A stretch of 18,222 bases of DNA from Planctomycetia bacterium. GTDB lineage: Bacteria; Planctomycetota; Phycisphaerae; Phycisphaerales; SM1A02. The position numbers were made by a program, and so were the translations under genes. The stretch spans positions 1 through 18,222 of the forward strand of contig SYHM01000211.1 of assembly GCA_005799205.1 (NCBI GenBank), written 5' to 3'. The notes under the pieces were generated by a model. That model was not told the origin of the DNA. It worked only from the letters and a program-made list of their open reading frames with translations, and ran no database searches. Each line of letters opens with the position of its first letter. The stretch's first letter is position 1. Below are positions 1 to 8,728 of the stretch, one piece after another.

Positions 1-2372
1 ACAGCATCGCCTGGTGGGAACGAAATCACGTCGATTCCAGCAGGTTCGCAGAGTAATCCCGCGCGGCCAAACCAAGTGCCGGTTGCGTCCATGAACTTGC
101 CTCGCCACGCCTTCGCGGTGCGTCGATGTTCCGCGTCGTACACAAAATGCACTTGTTCTTTGAATCCAACCGCAAAGCAGCGCGCGCTGAGCCCATCCAT
201 GAACGTGCCAAGCATGATCGGACGAGTCGTTGGCGCGAGCTCGTACGCGCTACCTGGCACGAGGCCCTTGGGTAGTGGCATCGAACTTCCAAGCGCGAGG
301 TACGACCAGATCGCCGAGATCTGCTTCGCAGGATCGCCCCCCAAGATCTCAGTGTGCACGCGTTGCCCGGGTTGCCAGAACGACGGCATGCGGGTGCCTG
401 GGTAAATCGCGGCTGGATTTCGCATGTACCTCTCGAACCACGAGTGGCGGATGCGCGCGTAGGTGTACGAGAGGTCGATCGCGGGGCTGCCAGCGGGCGC
501 GTAACCGGCGCACCCATGACATGCAATACATGCGAACCCTTCACTGCCGACGAGTTGCTGTCCCTCAGAAATGACCTCTGGTCGCATTGGTGGATCACTC
601 TCATGCGTTGGCGCGCGATCAGCCGCGGCGAAGAGCGCGCTCAGCGGCGCAGTCGACTTCGAACCAAAGCGGGGCATCCGCGCAAGCAGATATGGCCGAA
701 CTCTGCCGTGTCCGGCGAGCACTGTGTCGATCGCGCTGGTCCGAAGCTTTGCACCAGCATCGTCGAGTGTCGGGGGAACCCGCCCCTGTTCACCAATGTC
801 CGCCGTGCCTTCGAAGTGCGAGAGAGTCTCTGCCGTTGGTTGTCCGACGCTGCTTCGGGCGTGGCAACCAGTGCAGTTGAGTGCAAGAAGGTGCAACGCG
901 AGCGACTCGGTCGCAGGAAGCGCAGCGCGCAGACTATCGAGGTCAGCAAGGCGATTCTGTAGTGCAGTTCGTTCACTCGGTGAGAAGCCAAAGTCTGGGG
1001 CGTCTGATGCACGAGGGTGCTCACTCAGGCACCCGCGCGTGAGGTCGAGCGATGCAAGGGGCGACTCACGAGGATCGGGTCGAGGCGTCACCGCGCCGTC
1101 AGTCGCAGTCTCAGGAGAGCCGTGACACTGCGCGCATCCACTTTGCACAAAGAGGTTGCGGCCTCGTTGCACCCGTTGTTCGTAGCCGACGGCGGGAGCG
1201 TCATGCGCGTGAGTCACAGCGCGCAGTGGGATCGCCTCGCGCGTGTACGCCGACTGAGGTACGCGCTCGCGCTCGACTCCAGGACCCTTCCACTCGAGTC
1301 GCAGGTCTGCGTTACCCGCACCTTCAAAGTAAGTCACCAACAACTCATGTGGACCCGCTGGCAATTCGAGCGTTGCTGACTTCCAGTCGAAACCATGCAC
1401 TCCGGGGCTCTCCATCAGCAGCGCGCCATCGAGCGTGAGGGACGATCCATCATCGCTCCCAAGCCAGAGGGTCCACATACCCGACGTAGGGATGGTCAGC
1501 GTTGTGCTCAGACGCATCCCCCACGCATCGGCGCGCGCGAATGGCGGAATGTCGATGTCGAGCACTGCATCCATGCGCGCGGGCAGAAGTGTTGCGCTCG
1601 GACCGGTGCCGATGAAGGCCCCTTCGAAGTATCGACACGAGACTCCGGGCGCTTTCGTGAGCGCGAATGTCCCATCAGTCGATTTGCCTTGGCCGCGAAG
1701 CAGGTAGGAGGCGATCGCGGTCGCTTCATCAATCGACAGTTCGAACTGCGGCATTTGTCCGCCAGGCCACACGCCAGCGGGATCGAGCAGAAACTGCACG
1801 AGTTCGGGCCGAGTCCACTTGTCGACGAGCCATGACTCGTCGGTGAGCGATCCCTCCGACCCAGCGGGATGGCAGGCGACGCAGCCGAGGGTTCCCCACA
1901 ATCTCTCGCCGCTGTTGAGTTGCGCCGGAAAGGTGGACACCGCACTCACCACCGCGCGATCAACCGTGATGTCGATGGCGCGCCGCGATGCGAGATACGC
2001 GGCGAGATCTTCAATCGCTGTTCGCGAGTGATCGCCGCCGAGCCCTGACAACAGGTCTGGCATCCGCATTCCAGTCGAACCGACATGTGGATGCGACGCG
2101 AGGTACTTGGCGATCCATGCTTCACCCGCTCGGTCGCCGATCCCAGCCAGCGACGGTGCGGGAAGCGATCCTGCGTGAACCATCGACTCGGGGGCGCTGT
2201 GGCACGCGACGCAATTCGACCGAGCGATCAACAAGTCCGCAGTGCGCTGCAGATCTGAGGTCGCTCCTTCGAGACTCGCCTTTTCGGTTGATGGGTCACC
2301 GCACCCACACAGCACCGCGATTGCGAGCAGCGAAGGTCGAACGCAACAGATCACGCGCAGTCGCCGCGCCAT
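1..2372 (-). CDS. Multihaem c-type cytochrome lipoprotein with PA14 domain (3' end outside window)
   Basis: The frame opened by the ATG at 2372 stays open for 790 codons and runs off the left edge, so the C-terminus is missing. Residues 1-24 look like a lipoprotein signal (hydrophobic SLLAIAVLCGC, lipidated Cys24 likely), which implies a membrane-anchored protein outside the cytoplasm. Five CxxCH haem-c motifs are visible: CVACH at 54 and 164, CAQCH at 413, CTGCH at 500 and CIACH at 615. Met-Pro pairs that could supply distal Met ligands follow four of them (M104, M207, M566, M662). None follows the third haem, so haems 3 and 4 may share one folded unit. Residues about 245-365 resemble a PA14 beta-sandwich (RYFEG start, LGSDDGSSLTLDG core, LRLEWKGPG end), usually a carbohydrate-binding module. 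Large proteins of this architecture are typical of Planctomycetota and Verrucomicrobiota. An electron-transfer role is inferred. The gene starts 30 nt after the SIMPL gene and has no good Shine-Dalgarno sequence; a GGGAG lies 17 nt upstream, which is too far to be convincing. Confidence 0.85.
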   Translation of the reverse strand, partial: MARRLRVICCVRPSLLAIAVLCGCGDPSTEKASLEGATSDLQRTADLLIARSNCVACHSAPESMVHAGSLPAPSLAGIGDRAGEAWIAKYLASHPHVGSTGMRMPDLLSGLGGDHSRTAIEDLAAYLASRRAIDITVDRAVVSAVSTFPAQLNSGERLWGTLGCVACHPAGSEGSLTDESWLVDKWTRPELVQFLLDPAGVWPGGQMPQFELSIDEATAIASYLLRGQGKSTDGTFALTKAPGVSCRYFEGAFIGTGPSATLLPARMDAVLDIDIPPFARADAWGMRLSTTLTIPTSGMWTLWLGSDDGSSLTLDGALLMESPGVHGFDWKSATLELPAGPHELLVTYFEGAGNADLRLEWKGPGVERERVPQSAYTREAIPLRAVTHAHDAPAVGYEQRVQRGRNLFVQSGCAQCHGSPETATDGAVTPRPDPRESPLASLDLTRGCLSEHPRASDAPDFGFSPSERTALQNRLADLDSLRAALPATESLALHLLALNCTGCHARSSVGQPTAETLSHFEGTADIGEQGRVPPTLDDAGAKLRTSAIDTVLAGHGRVRPYLLARMPRFGSKSTAPLSALFAAADRAPTHESDPPMRPEVISEGQQLVGSEGFACIACHGCAGYAPAGSPAIDLSYTYARIRHSWFERYMRNPAAIYPGTRMPSFWQPGQRVHTEILGGDPAKQISAIWSYLALGSSMPLPKGLVPGSAYELAPTTRPIMLGTFMDGLSARCFAVGFKEQVHFVYDAEHRRTAKAWRGKFMDATGTWFGRAGLLCEPAGIDVISFPPGDA

Positions 2373-2402
2373 CGCGTGAATGCTAATGACTCCCAGTGAG
2401 GG

Positions 2403-3176
2403 TTACGAGTCAATCTCGTAGGTCAGACTCACGACAGCCTTCACCGTCTTGTCGATCGTCGATGTGTCGCTGATTCCCCAATCGCTCACACTCGTCGATC
2501 CAAGCGGGACGATCTGAAAGACTCCTTGCGAAGCGCTCGTGAGTTCGCCAACACCACTATTCGATCCGTTGGCAAGCAGTGTCGCGCGTTCAAGCCCATT
2601 CTGCGTCGCTTTCTCAAGCAGCGTCATCTTTGTTGCTTCGAGTCCACCGAAGATGAAAGTTGGCGAGCCCGAACTGATCTGGACCCCGTCTCGCACGAGA
2701 TCGGTCGCCTTGCGAGAGATGGCGCGAATTGCCTCGACGCGACTCGTTCGCACAAGCAGCGCCTGCGAGAGCATGTATCCCTCGATCGAGTTTGTGTTGT
2801 GCCCTTCTTTGTCTTGGGTGTAGAAGGTCGATGTATTCACTTCGAGTGGGGTGATCTCTGACTCGAGAAACCCATCAGCACGCACAAGCGCGTTTAGTTT
2901 CGCAAAGTCAACTTCGAGTTTCGCGAACGCCTCGACAAGTGTGGAGCCGCGAGCGCTCACCGTGCCGTACCACGACCCCCAATCTGAGACGACATTGACT
3001 TCTGCAACACCTTTCACTTGAATCGTCGCTGGCTCCTTCTTGAAGTTCGCAATCGCGCGGCCGAGCGACTGCGATCCAACGGTCACGCCTAGAGCGAGTG
3101 TGGCGCCAAGGCAAAACATGCCGAAGCCAAAATTCTTGACGAGCGGGGGAATGCGATAGATCAACGATTCAGACAT
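2403..3176 (-). CDS. SIMPL-domain (DUF541) membrane-anchored protein
   Basis: This 257-residue protein has one N-terminal hydrophobic segment (about residues 16-34, FGFGMFCLGATLALGVTVG), so it is probably anchored in the inner membrane with its bulk in the periplasm. Residues about 50-255 match the SIMPL/DUF541 pattern: an opening ATIQVKGVAEVNVVSDW strand, a helix with repeated Ala/Phe/Leu (EAFAKLEVDFAKLNALV), and a C-terminal strand VKAVVSLTYEI. SIMPL proteins are widespread and mostly uncharacterised; some affect outer-membrane or stress phenotypes, and no enzyme activity is established. The start is supported by AAGGA at 3188-3184, 7 nt before the ATG. The gene lies 99 nt after the epimerase gene and 30 nt before the multihaem cytochrome gene, so it may share a transcript with the latter. 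No clear promoter is visible in the 99-nt gap. Confidence 0.85.
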   Translation of the reverse strand: MSESLIYRIPPLVKNFGFGMFCLGATLALGVTVGSQSLGRAIANFKKEPATIQVKGVAEVNVVSDWGSWYGTVSARGSTLVEAFAKLEVDFAKLNALVRADGFLESEITPLEVNTSTFYTQDKEGHNTNSIEGYMLSQALLVRTSRVEAIRAISRKATDLVRDGVQISSGSPTFIFGGLEATKMTLLEKATQNGLERATLLANGSNSGVGELTSASQGVFQIVPLGSTSVSDWGISDTSTIDKTVKAVVSLTYEIDS

Positions 3177-3275
3177 GGGTGCGTCCTTGCAGCGATGCGT
3201 GCGATGTGCGAGCGAAGCGCGTCATCCATGGCGCGCTGGAGCGAAGAGTACCCCTCACCACACCGTTGGTCGAGG

Positions 3276-4343
3276 TCACCCGCGCGCTCGCCAGAGCGCG
3301 ATCAACTCCGACTCGCGCTCGGCCGTGATGCCTGGCGCGCGACCTGACCCCCACGCGAAATCGGCGGGCCGCTCACCCTTCGTTGACTCAAAGTTCGCAA
3401 TCGTGTCTCGTGCTGTTTCGCTCAGCGGGCGGCAGGTCAATCCATGCGAAAAGGCCTTCGAGCAGTTTGCGCATCCAGCGCCGGCGGTGTCCGGGCCGAC
3501 TGGGATCCACAGTGGAAGCCCCATCCAGGGCTGCACGCTCTGCTCGAGCAGCCACGCCTCGTCGGCCCACACGAACTCGACCGGATCGCTCACCGCGCAC
3601 TTGATGCCAGCGAGCATCTCTTCCATAAAGAGCGGGCCCTGCGGGCCGTTGGCGATGTAGGTGCCCGCGTGGCCATCCTCGATCAATCGAAGCATGAATG
3701 CTGCAAGATCGCGCACGTCAATGAACTGGACGCGCGCCGACTGCGGTTTCGCTGCCCGCGGTGCGAGCACGCTGCCGCCCCTTGCAATTCTTACCGGCCA
3801 GTAGGTAAACCGATTCGAGTCATCACCCGGCCCGACGATGAGTCCAGGACGAACGATGCACGTTGTCTGAGGCAGGATCGCCTGCGCCGCCTGTTCGCAG
3901 AGCGCCTTCAGCGGTCCATAGCTCTCACCAGTGATCTTCTCTGTCGTGGGGTCGGCAATTGTGCTGACAGGCGTTGACTCGTCTGGCGCGATCGACAGAT
4001 CTGAAAAGACCGAGATTGTCGAAACGAGTTGGTAGAAGCGCGTCACGGAACTGAGCAGTTTCGCTGAGGCGGTCGTGACGCGAGGCACATAGGAAGAGTT
4101 GTCGATGACGGCATCCCACTTCGCTCCTGCGGCGATCGCCTTCTCAAGGCTCGCAAGTCCGTCACCCTTCGCAGGATCGCGGTCACCACGAAGCTGCACG
4201 ATCGACTTGTACTTGTCGCCATCGAAGAGCGTTGGCGCACTCTTGCCGCGGTTGAACAGAGTGATGTGCCATCCCTTCGCAAGCGCGAGTTCGACGAGGT
4301 GCGGACCGAGGAACCCAGTGCCGCCAAGAATGAGAAGTTGCAT
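3276..4343 (-). CDS. NAD(P)-dependent epimerase/dehydratase-like (extended/atypical SDR) protein
   Basis: The 355-residue product starts with a Rossmann nucleotide-binding loop, LLILGGTGFLG at residues 3-13, followed by NRG at 31-33 at the end of the second strand. A Ser region (STISVFSD, 108-115) and the pair Y142/K146 in SYGPLK match the SDR catalytic Ser-Tyr-K layout. IVRPGLIVGPGDDSNRF, about 162-178, is the typical epimerase RPGxxxGPxD segment, and FIDVRDLA is also characteristic. Overall it resembles the plant CSP41/isoflavone-reductase-like branch that is common in Planctomycetota as a protein of unknown substrate. The ATG has AAGGA at 4356-4352, spaced 8 nt. The gene begins 26 nt after the eboB stop, so it is probably co-transcribed with the ebo-like genes and may act on the same metabolite. 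The substrate cannot be named from sequence. Confidence 0.85.
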   Translation of the reverse strand: MQLLILGGTGFLGPHLVELALAKGWHITLFNRGKSAPTLFDGDKYKSIVQLRGDRDPAKGDGLASLEKAIAAGAKWDAVIDNSSYVPRVTTASAKLLSSVTRFYQLVSTISVFSDLSIAPDESTPVSTIADPTTEKITGESYGPLKALCEQAAQAILPQTTCIVRPGLIVGPGDDSNRFTYWPVRIARGGSVLAPRAAKPQSARVQFIDVRDLAAFMLRLIEDGHAGTYIANGPQGPLFMEEMLAGIKCAVSDPVEFVWADEAWLLEQSVQPWMGLPLWIPVGPDTAGAGCANCSKAFSHGLTCRPLSETARDTIANFESTKGERPADFAWGSGRAPGITAERESELIALWRARG

Positions 4344-4369
4344 CGTGTGTGTCCTTGCGATGGCTCGAA

Positions 4370-5179
4370 TCAGTGAGCGGGAGTGCGCAGGCGAAAATTG
4401 GCAGACTGTGAAAGGAACGTCTTTGGATTCTCGAAGCTCACCTTGCGGATGATGTCAGCGAGGTGGCCACGCCTTCGCATTTCGTCGCGACACTTCGGCA
4501 CCGCAAGCGGATCGCTGATTCCCCAGTCCGCAGCAGAATTGATCCAGATTCGGTCAGTGCCATGCATCTCGAAGATGTCAGTGGCACGCTGCGGGGTGCA
4601 CTTGGTATCTGGATAGAGCGTCATGCCAGCCCAAAACCCGCGGTCGAGCACCATGCGGACGGTGTGTTCTTCAACATGGTCAATCAACACTCGACCTGGT
4701 TCGACTCCGTGGTGGCGGATCGCATCGAGAATGAGTCGCGTGCCCTTCAACTTGTCTTCAAGATGTGGGGTGTGCACGAGAATGAGTAGGTTGCGCGCCT
4801 TGGCAAGCGCGATGTGCTCTTCGAGCACCACAAGTTCATTGCGAGAGTTCTTGTTCAGCCCGATCTCTCCAATGCCAAGCACGCTTGGGCACTCGAGAAA
4901 CCGGGGTATCTCGGCCAGTACTTCGCGGGCGAGCCCGATGTCCTCGCTCTCCTTTGGATTGATACAGAGCCACGTGTGGTGCGAGATGCCAAACTGGGCG
5001 GCACGCTTGGGTTCTGTTTCAGTCAGTTGCCTGAAGTAGTCCACAAATCCCTGCGCGCACGATCGGTCGTACCCAGCCCAAAACGCCGGCTCAGTAATCG
5101 CGACACAACCAGCAAGCGCCATGCGCTGATAGTCGTCGGTCGTACGCGACACCATATGGACATGTGGATCGATGTACAT
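4370..5179 (-). CDS. eboB: EboB-like TatD-family metal-dependent hydrolase
   Basis: The 269-residue protein is a TIM-barrel amidohydrolase of the TatD branch. Expected metal ligands are all visible: H6 and H8 (YIDPHVHM), E105 (GIGEIGLN), H136 (LVHTPH), H168 (IDHVEE) and D218 (NSAADWG). The opening DPHVHMVSRTTDDY, EPAFW at 30-34 and AADWGISDPL at 216-225 are, from memory, characteristic of the TatD-like EboB proteins of ebo clusters rather than of TatD nuclease. In this subfamily the real substrate is unknown. I chose the ATG at 5179 because the frame continues upstream to 5476 only through Arg/Ser-rich sequence antisense to nothing conserved and overlapping the preceding gene. The gene starts 10 nt after the stop of the 104-residue protein. 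The conserved N-terminal DPH within the first six residues also supports this start. Confidence 0.88.
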   Translation of the reverse strand: MYIDPHVHMVSRTTDDYQRMALAGCVAITEPAFWAGYDRSCAQGFVDYFRQLTETEPKRAAQFGISHHTWLCINPKESEDIGLAREVLAEIPRFLECPSVLGIGEIGLNKNSRNELVVLEEHIALAKARNLLILVHTPHLEDKLKGTRLILDAIRHHGVEPGRVLIDHVEEHTVRMVLDRGFWAGMTLYPDTKCTPQRATDIFEMHGTDRIWINSAADWGISDPLAVPKCRDEMRRRGHLADIIRKVSFENPKTFLSQSANFRLRTPAH

Positions 5180-5189
5180 GCGTGTCAGC

Positions 5190-5504
5190 TCACGGTGCCG
5201 AGGGCGGAAGCCGCACAGCACCGACTGCTCCCTTGGTGTGCGCATGCGCGATTGGCTCGAGGGAGTGATCGCTCCACAACTCAAGCACGCGCCGCGCACG
5301 TTCGGCGTGACCATCGCGAAGCAGGTCGAGTGCGGCACAGAGCGCGCGAATGCGGACGTCGTCAGTCGTCGCAGATGAGGCGATCCCTTCAGCGAGCGCG
5401 GCACGATCGAATCGATCGAGAAATGCCGCAATATCAACCACCTTCGCGCGATGCTCAAGGAACGCGAGATCAGCAACCTGTTCAGCGCGAAGCGGAATCG
5501 ACAT
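5190..5504 (-). CDS. Small conserved-looking protein of unknown function in the ebo-like cluster
   Basis: I do not recognise a named family for this 104-residue protein. It has no signal peptide, no membrane segment and no Cys or metal motif. Most of it looks alpha-helical: an acidic/basic N-terminal half with KVVDIAAFLDRFDRA (about residues 18-32), then IRALCAALDLLRDGHAERA and RVLELWSDHSLEPI, ending in a Gly/Ala-rich tail. It begins 10 nt after the eboD stop codon and ends 10 nt before eboB, so it is almost certainly translated with both. The ATG at 5504 is preferred over the one at 5513 because AGGA (5516-5513) sits 8 nt upstream of it. It is less than half the usual EboA length (about 230 residues, from memory) and lacks the C-terminal EboA features I remember, so I do not call it EboA. 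It could be a cofactor-binding or scaffold partner of EboB/EboD, but this is speculative. Confidence 0.7.
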   Translation of the reverse strand: MSIPLRAEQVADLAFLEHRAKVVDIAAFLDRFDRAALAEGIASSATTDDVRIRALCAALDLLRDGHAERARRVLELWSDHSLEPIAHAHTKGAVGAVRLPPSAP

Positions 5505-5514
5505 GCGTGGCATC

Positions 5515-6660
<1,146 letters not shown>

Positions 6661-6701
6661 CGCTGTGAAGAGCGAGAAGGATAGATACTCAACGAAAGAA
6701 T

Positions 6702-6729
6702 GCCACGGCGGAGGGCGTTCCGCCGTGGC
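6702..6729 (-). terminator. Probable Rho-independent terminator of htrA
   Basis: A perfect 11-bp GC-rich stem (arms 6702-6712 and 6719-6729) encloses a 6-nt loop. On the minus strand the stem is followed at once by the T-rich stretch ATTCTTTCGTT. It lies 69 nt beyond the htrA stop and 41 nt before the eboD ATG, as expected for a boundary between transcription units. Confidence 0.6.
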
Positions 6730-6738
6730 GTGGTACCC

Positions 6739-6779
6739 GCGACAACGCGTCGCAGGGGTGCCCGCACTGAAGCGGGCAC
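6739..6779. repeat. Two further perfect stem-loops upstream of the terminator
   Basis: An 8-bp stem has arms GTGCCCGC (6758-6765) and GCGGGCAC (6772-6779) with a 6-nt loop. A 5-bp stem has arms GCGAC (6739-6743) and GTCGC (6749-6753) with a 5-nt loop. Neither has a T-tract on the minus strand, so neither looks like a classical terminator. With the 11-bp stem they form three hairpins in 78 nt and may be part of a dispersed palindromic element or an mRNA-stabilising 3' end. Confidence 0.5.
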
Positions 6780-6797
6780 GCAGGAGATTCGGTTGCG

Positions 6798-7838
6798 TTA
6801 CTGCATTGGGCGAGCCCCAAGGGTCGCGAGGGTTGTGAGCGGCTTGCCAGCGCGCGTCAGTTCAAGGGTGATCGACGATTGTGGCGGATGACTCGCAATC
6901 ACGCGCATGACCTGGGAAGGACTCGTCGCCGCATCGCCATCGACTGTGAGCACGATGTCACCGCGCTGTAAGCCCGCGCGTGCCGCGGGCGTGTCGGCCG
7001 CCACCGCTGCGATCAGTACCCCCTCTGCCGATGGTGTGGCGACCGGCCGCATCGAAACGCCAAGCCATCCACGAGGAACCGCCTTTCCCTTGGCGAGCGC
7101 ATCAACCACACGCGTGACGATGTGACTTGGGATGGCGAATCCAACCCCCGAGCTGCCACCGCTCGCAGAGGCGATCCCGCTGTTGATGCCGATGACCTTG
7201 CCATCAAGATCGAGCAGTGGGCCCCCAGAATTGCCTGGGTTGATCGCGGCGTCTGTCTGGATGTATTCCTCAAATGTTGAGAGTCCCATGCCATCGCGGC
7301 CCTTTGCACTGATGATGCCAGCGGTGACAGTCTGTTCGAGGCCGAAGGGACTACCGATCGCAAGCACCCAATCACCGGTCTCTGCGTTGACCGAATCGCC
7401 GAACACCGCTGGAGTGAGATCAGTCGCCTGAACGCGAATCACCGCGAGGTCACTCTCGGGGTCCGTGCCGATTCTCGCAGCGCGAAACTCGCGTCCATCG
7501 GCGAGTTGCACTGAAATCTCATCACTCGCGGCGACGACATGGTTGTTCGTGACGATTAGTCCATCCTTCGAGATGATCACGCCCGTTCCCTCACCACGAC
7601 CTCCGTGCGCCCGTGTTGTGATGGCGACAACGGAAGGACCCGCCTTGCGCGCGACTTCACGAAAGCAGCGCGAAAGTGCGCGCGCGGCGTGCAGATCAGC
7701 AGCCGCCTGCGCGTGAGTTGCCTCAGTCGATGTGCCGGTGCACTCAGCGCGTCGTTCGCCAAGCGCTCCAAGCAGTGCGAGAAGCGCGAGTGTTGCGCAT
7801 GCTCGTTGTCCTAGTCCCGTTCGTGCTGACTCGCCCAT
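6798..7838 (-). CDS. HtrA/DegQ-family serine protease, one PDZ domain
   Basis: The 346-residue protein has a hydrophobic N-terminus (about 13-26, ACATLALLALLGAL) acting as signal peptide or membrane anchor, so it should work in the periplasm. The trypsin-like S1C domain carries the triad H100 (VTNNHVV), D130 (SDLAVI) and S204 (GNSGGPL). A single PDZ domain follows (about 256-340, including GVLIAAVAADTPAARAGL and GDIVLTVDGD). One PDZ and this length resemble DegS or short DegQ-type proteins; which of the two cannot be decided here. The start is set at 7838 because AGGAGG lies 7 nt upstream. ATGs further upstream either sit directly on this site or lie within the end of the methyltransferase gene. 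It begins 47 nt after that gene and is closed by hairpins on its 3' side. Likely role: quality control or regulated proteolysis of envelope proteins. Confidence 0.92.
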   Translation of the reverse strand: MGESARTGLGQRACATLALLALLGALGERRAECTGTSTEATHAQAAADLHAARALSRCFREVARKAGPSVVAITTRAHGGRGEGTGVIISKDGLIVTNNHVVAASDEISVQLADGREFRAARIGTDPESDLAVIRVQATDLTPAVFGDSVNAETGDWVLAIGSPFGLEQTVTAGIISAKGRDGMGLSTFEEYIQTDAAINPGNSGGPLLDLDGKVIGINSGIASASGGSSGVGFAIPSHIVTRVVDALAKGKAVPRGWLGVSMRPVATPSAEGVLIAAVAADTPAARAGLQRGDIVLTVDGDAATSPSQVMRVIASHPPQSSITLELTRAGKPLTTLATLGARPMQ

Positions 7839-7845
7839 TTCCATT

Positions 7846-7851
7846 CCTCCT
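7846..7851 (-). promoter_or_regulatory. Strong Shine-Dalgarno site of htrA
   Basis: AGGAGG on the minus strand lies 7 nt before the ATG at 7838. The alternative in-frame ATG at 7844 would leave only one nucleotide of spacing. This site decides the start. Confidence 0.7.
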
Positions 7852-7885
7852 GTGCCGAGCGTTACGCCGCGCCGGCGATCGAGGT

Positions 7886-8719
7886 TCAATGGATCGACGA
7901 AAGTCTGTGCAAGCAAATGCTTGCTGCAACTGCGGCGTTCAGCGAATCGACCCCAGGTGCAATCGGAATGCGCACTCGGTCAGTCGAAATCGCTTGAACT
8001 GCCGCCGAAATGCCCTCGTACTCGCTGCCCACGACGAGGACGGTGGGAGGACTGGTCGTGGCGCGGCCATCGAACGAAGCGATGTCGCGCGCATCTCGCG
8101 TGCACACCGCTGCGAGGACGCGCAAGTCGCGGCGCGCTGTGCGCATCTGGGCGAGCGACGCTGCAAGATCGTCGCACACGACGAATGGAGTGCGCAACGC
8201 GTATCCCATCGAAACACGCACGACCTTTCGATAGAGCGGATCGTGCGACGTCCTTGACAAGAGGACGCCATCCACACCGAATGACGCAGCGCCTCGGAAG
8301 ATCGAGCCGACGTTGTCCATGTTGTTGACGCCGTCGAGTGCGATGAGAAGTGTCGCAGTGGTGAAAGGTGCGCTGTCGACCCTGCGCCCATCAAGGCTTG
8401 CCCGTCTTCCGATCGCAAGTACCCCGCGGTGCACATCAAAACCGGCTGTGTGGCGCATGAGGGCATCGTCGACCACAAACACCTCCGGTGGCGGACTCAC
8501 AGCGCAATCACACGCAGCAAGAACACGTGGTGCGAGGCGATCCGATGCCAGCACACTCTTGGTCAGCCCCGGGATTGCAATCATCTGCTCAAGAATCGCA
8601 ATCGTCTCGCCGACAAAGACACCTTGCGCGCGGCGCGATCCTGAAAGGTCACGCTCACGCAGAAAGCGGTAGTCGCCGAGGCGCGAGTCGTTGATGTCTG
8701 TGATCCGAGTCGACTGCAC
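7886..8719 (-). CDS. TrmH/SpoU-family RNA 2'-O-methyltransferase
   Basis: The 277-residue protein has an N-terminal substrate-binding region (ITDINDSRLGDYRFLRER, then VFVGETIAILEQM) and a C-terminal SPOUT knot domain. The three SpoU motifs are present: NNMDNVGSIFRGA from residue 132, GSEYEG at 231-236, and PIAPGVDSLNAAVAASI starting at about 252. The final motif usually reads PMxGxxxSLNVSVA; PIAPGVDSLNAAVA keeps the essential Ser-Leu-Asn. The family methylates a ribose in tRNA or 23S rRNA using S-adenosylmethionine; the exact target cannot be read from sequence. The start is a GTG at 8719, 9 nt after the E2 stop, and no clear Shine-Dalgarno site is visible, so translation may depend on coupling to E2. 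It is a housekeeping gene probably carried along at the end of the catabolic operon. Confidence 0.9.
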   Translation of the reverse strand: MQSTRITDINDSRLGDYRFLRERDLSGSRRAQGVFVGETIAILEQMIAIPGLTKSVLASDRLAPRVLAACDCAVSPPPEVFVVDDALMRHTAGFDVHRGVLAIGRRASLDGRRVDSAPFTTATLLIALDGVNNMDNVGSIFRGAASFGVDGVLLSRTSHDPLYRKVVRVSMGYALRTPFVVCDDLAASLAQMRTARRDLRVLAAVCTRDARDIASFDGRATTSPPTVLVVGSEYEGISAAVQAISTDRVRIPIAPGVDSLNAAVAASICLHRLSSIH

Positions 8720-8728
8720 TTCGTGCTA

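Noticed and set aside
1..2372. Several short frames in this region as separate small genes (for example 26-604 and 1508-1945 on the minus strand, 354-962 on the plus strand)
   Set aside because: One continuous minus-strand frame with five CxxCH motifs and a PA14 domain covers the whole region; the shorter frames are in other phases.
5180..5476. Extended N-terminus of EboB from an upstream start at 5476
   Set aside because: The extra 99 residues overlap the 104-residue gene in another frame and show no similarity pattern; the conserved DPHVHM motif belongs at the extreme N-terminus.
5190..5504. Calling the 104-residue protein EboA
   Set aside because: It is less than half the EboA length and lacks the C-terminal pattern I associate with EboA; position alone is not enough.
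7839..7916. Earlier start for the HtrA-like protease at 7916 or 7844
   Set aside because: 7916 overlaps the methyltransferase gene, and 7844 is one nucleotide from the AGGAGG site, while 7838 has ideal 7-nt spacing.
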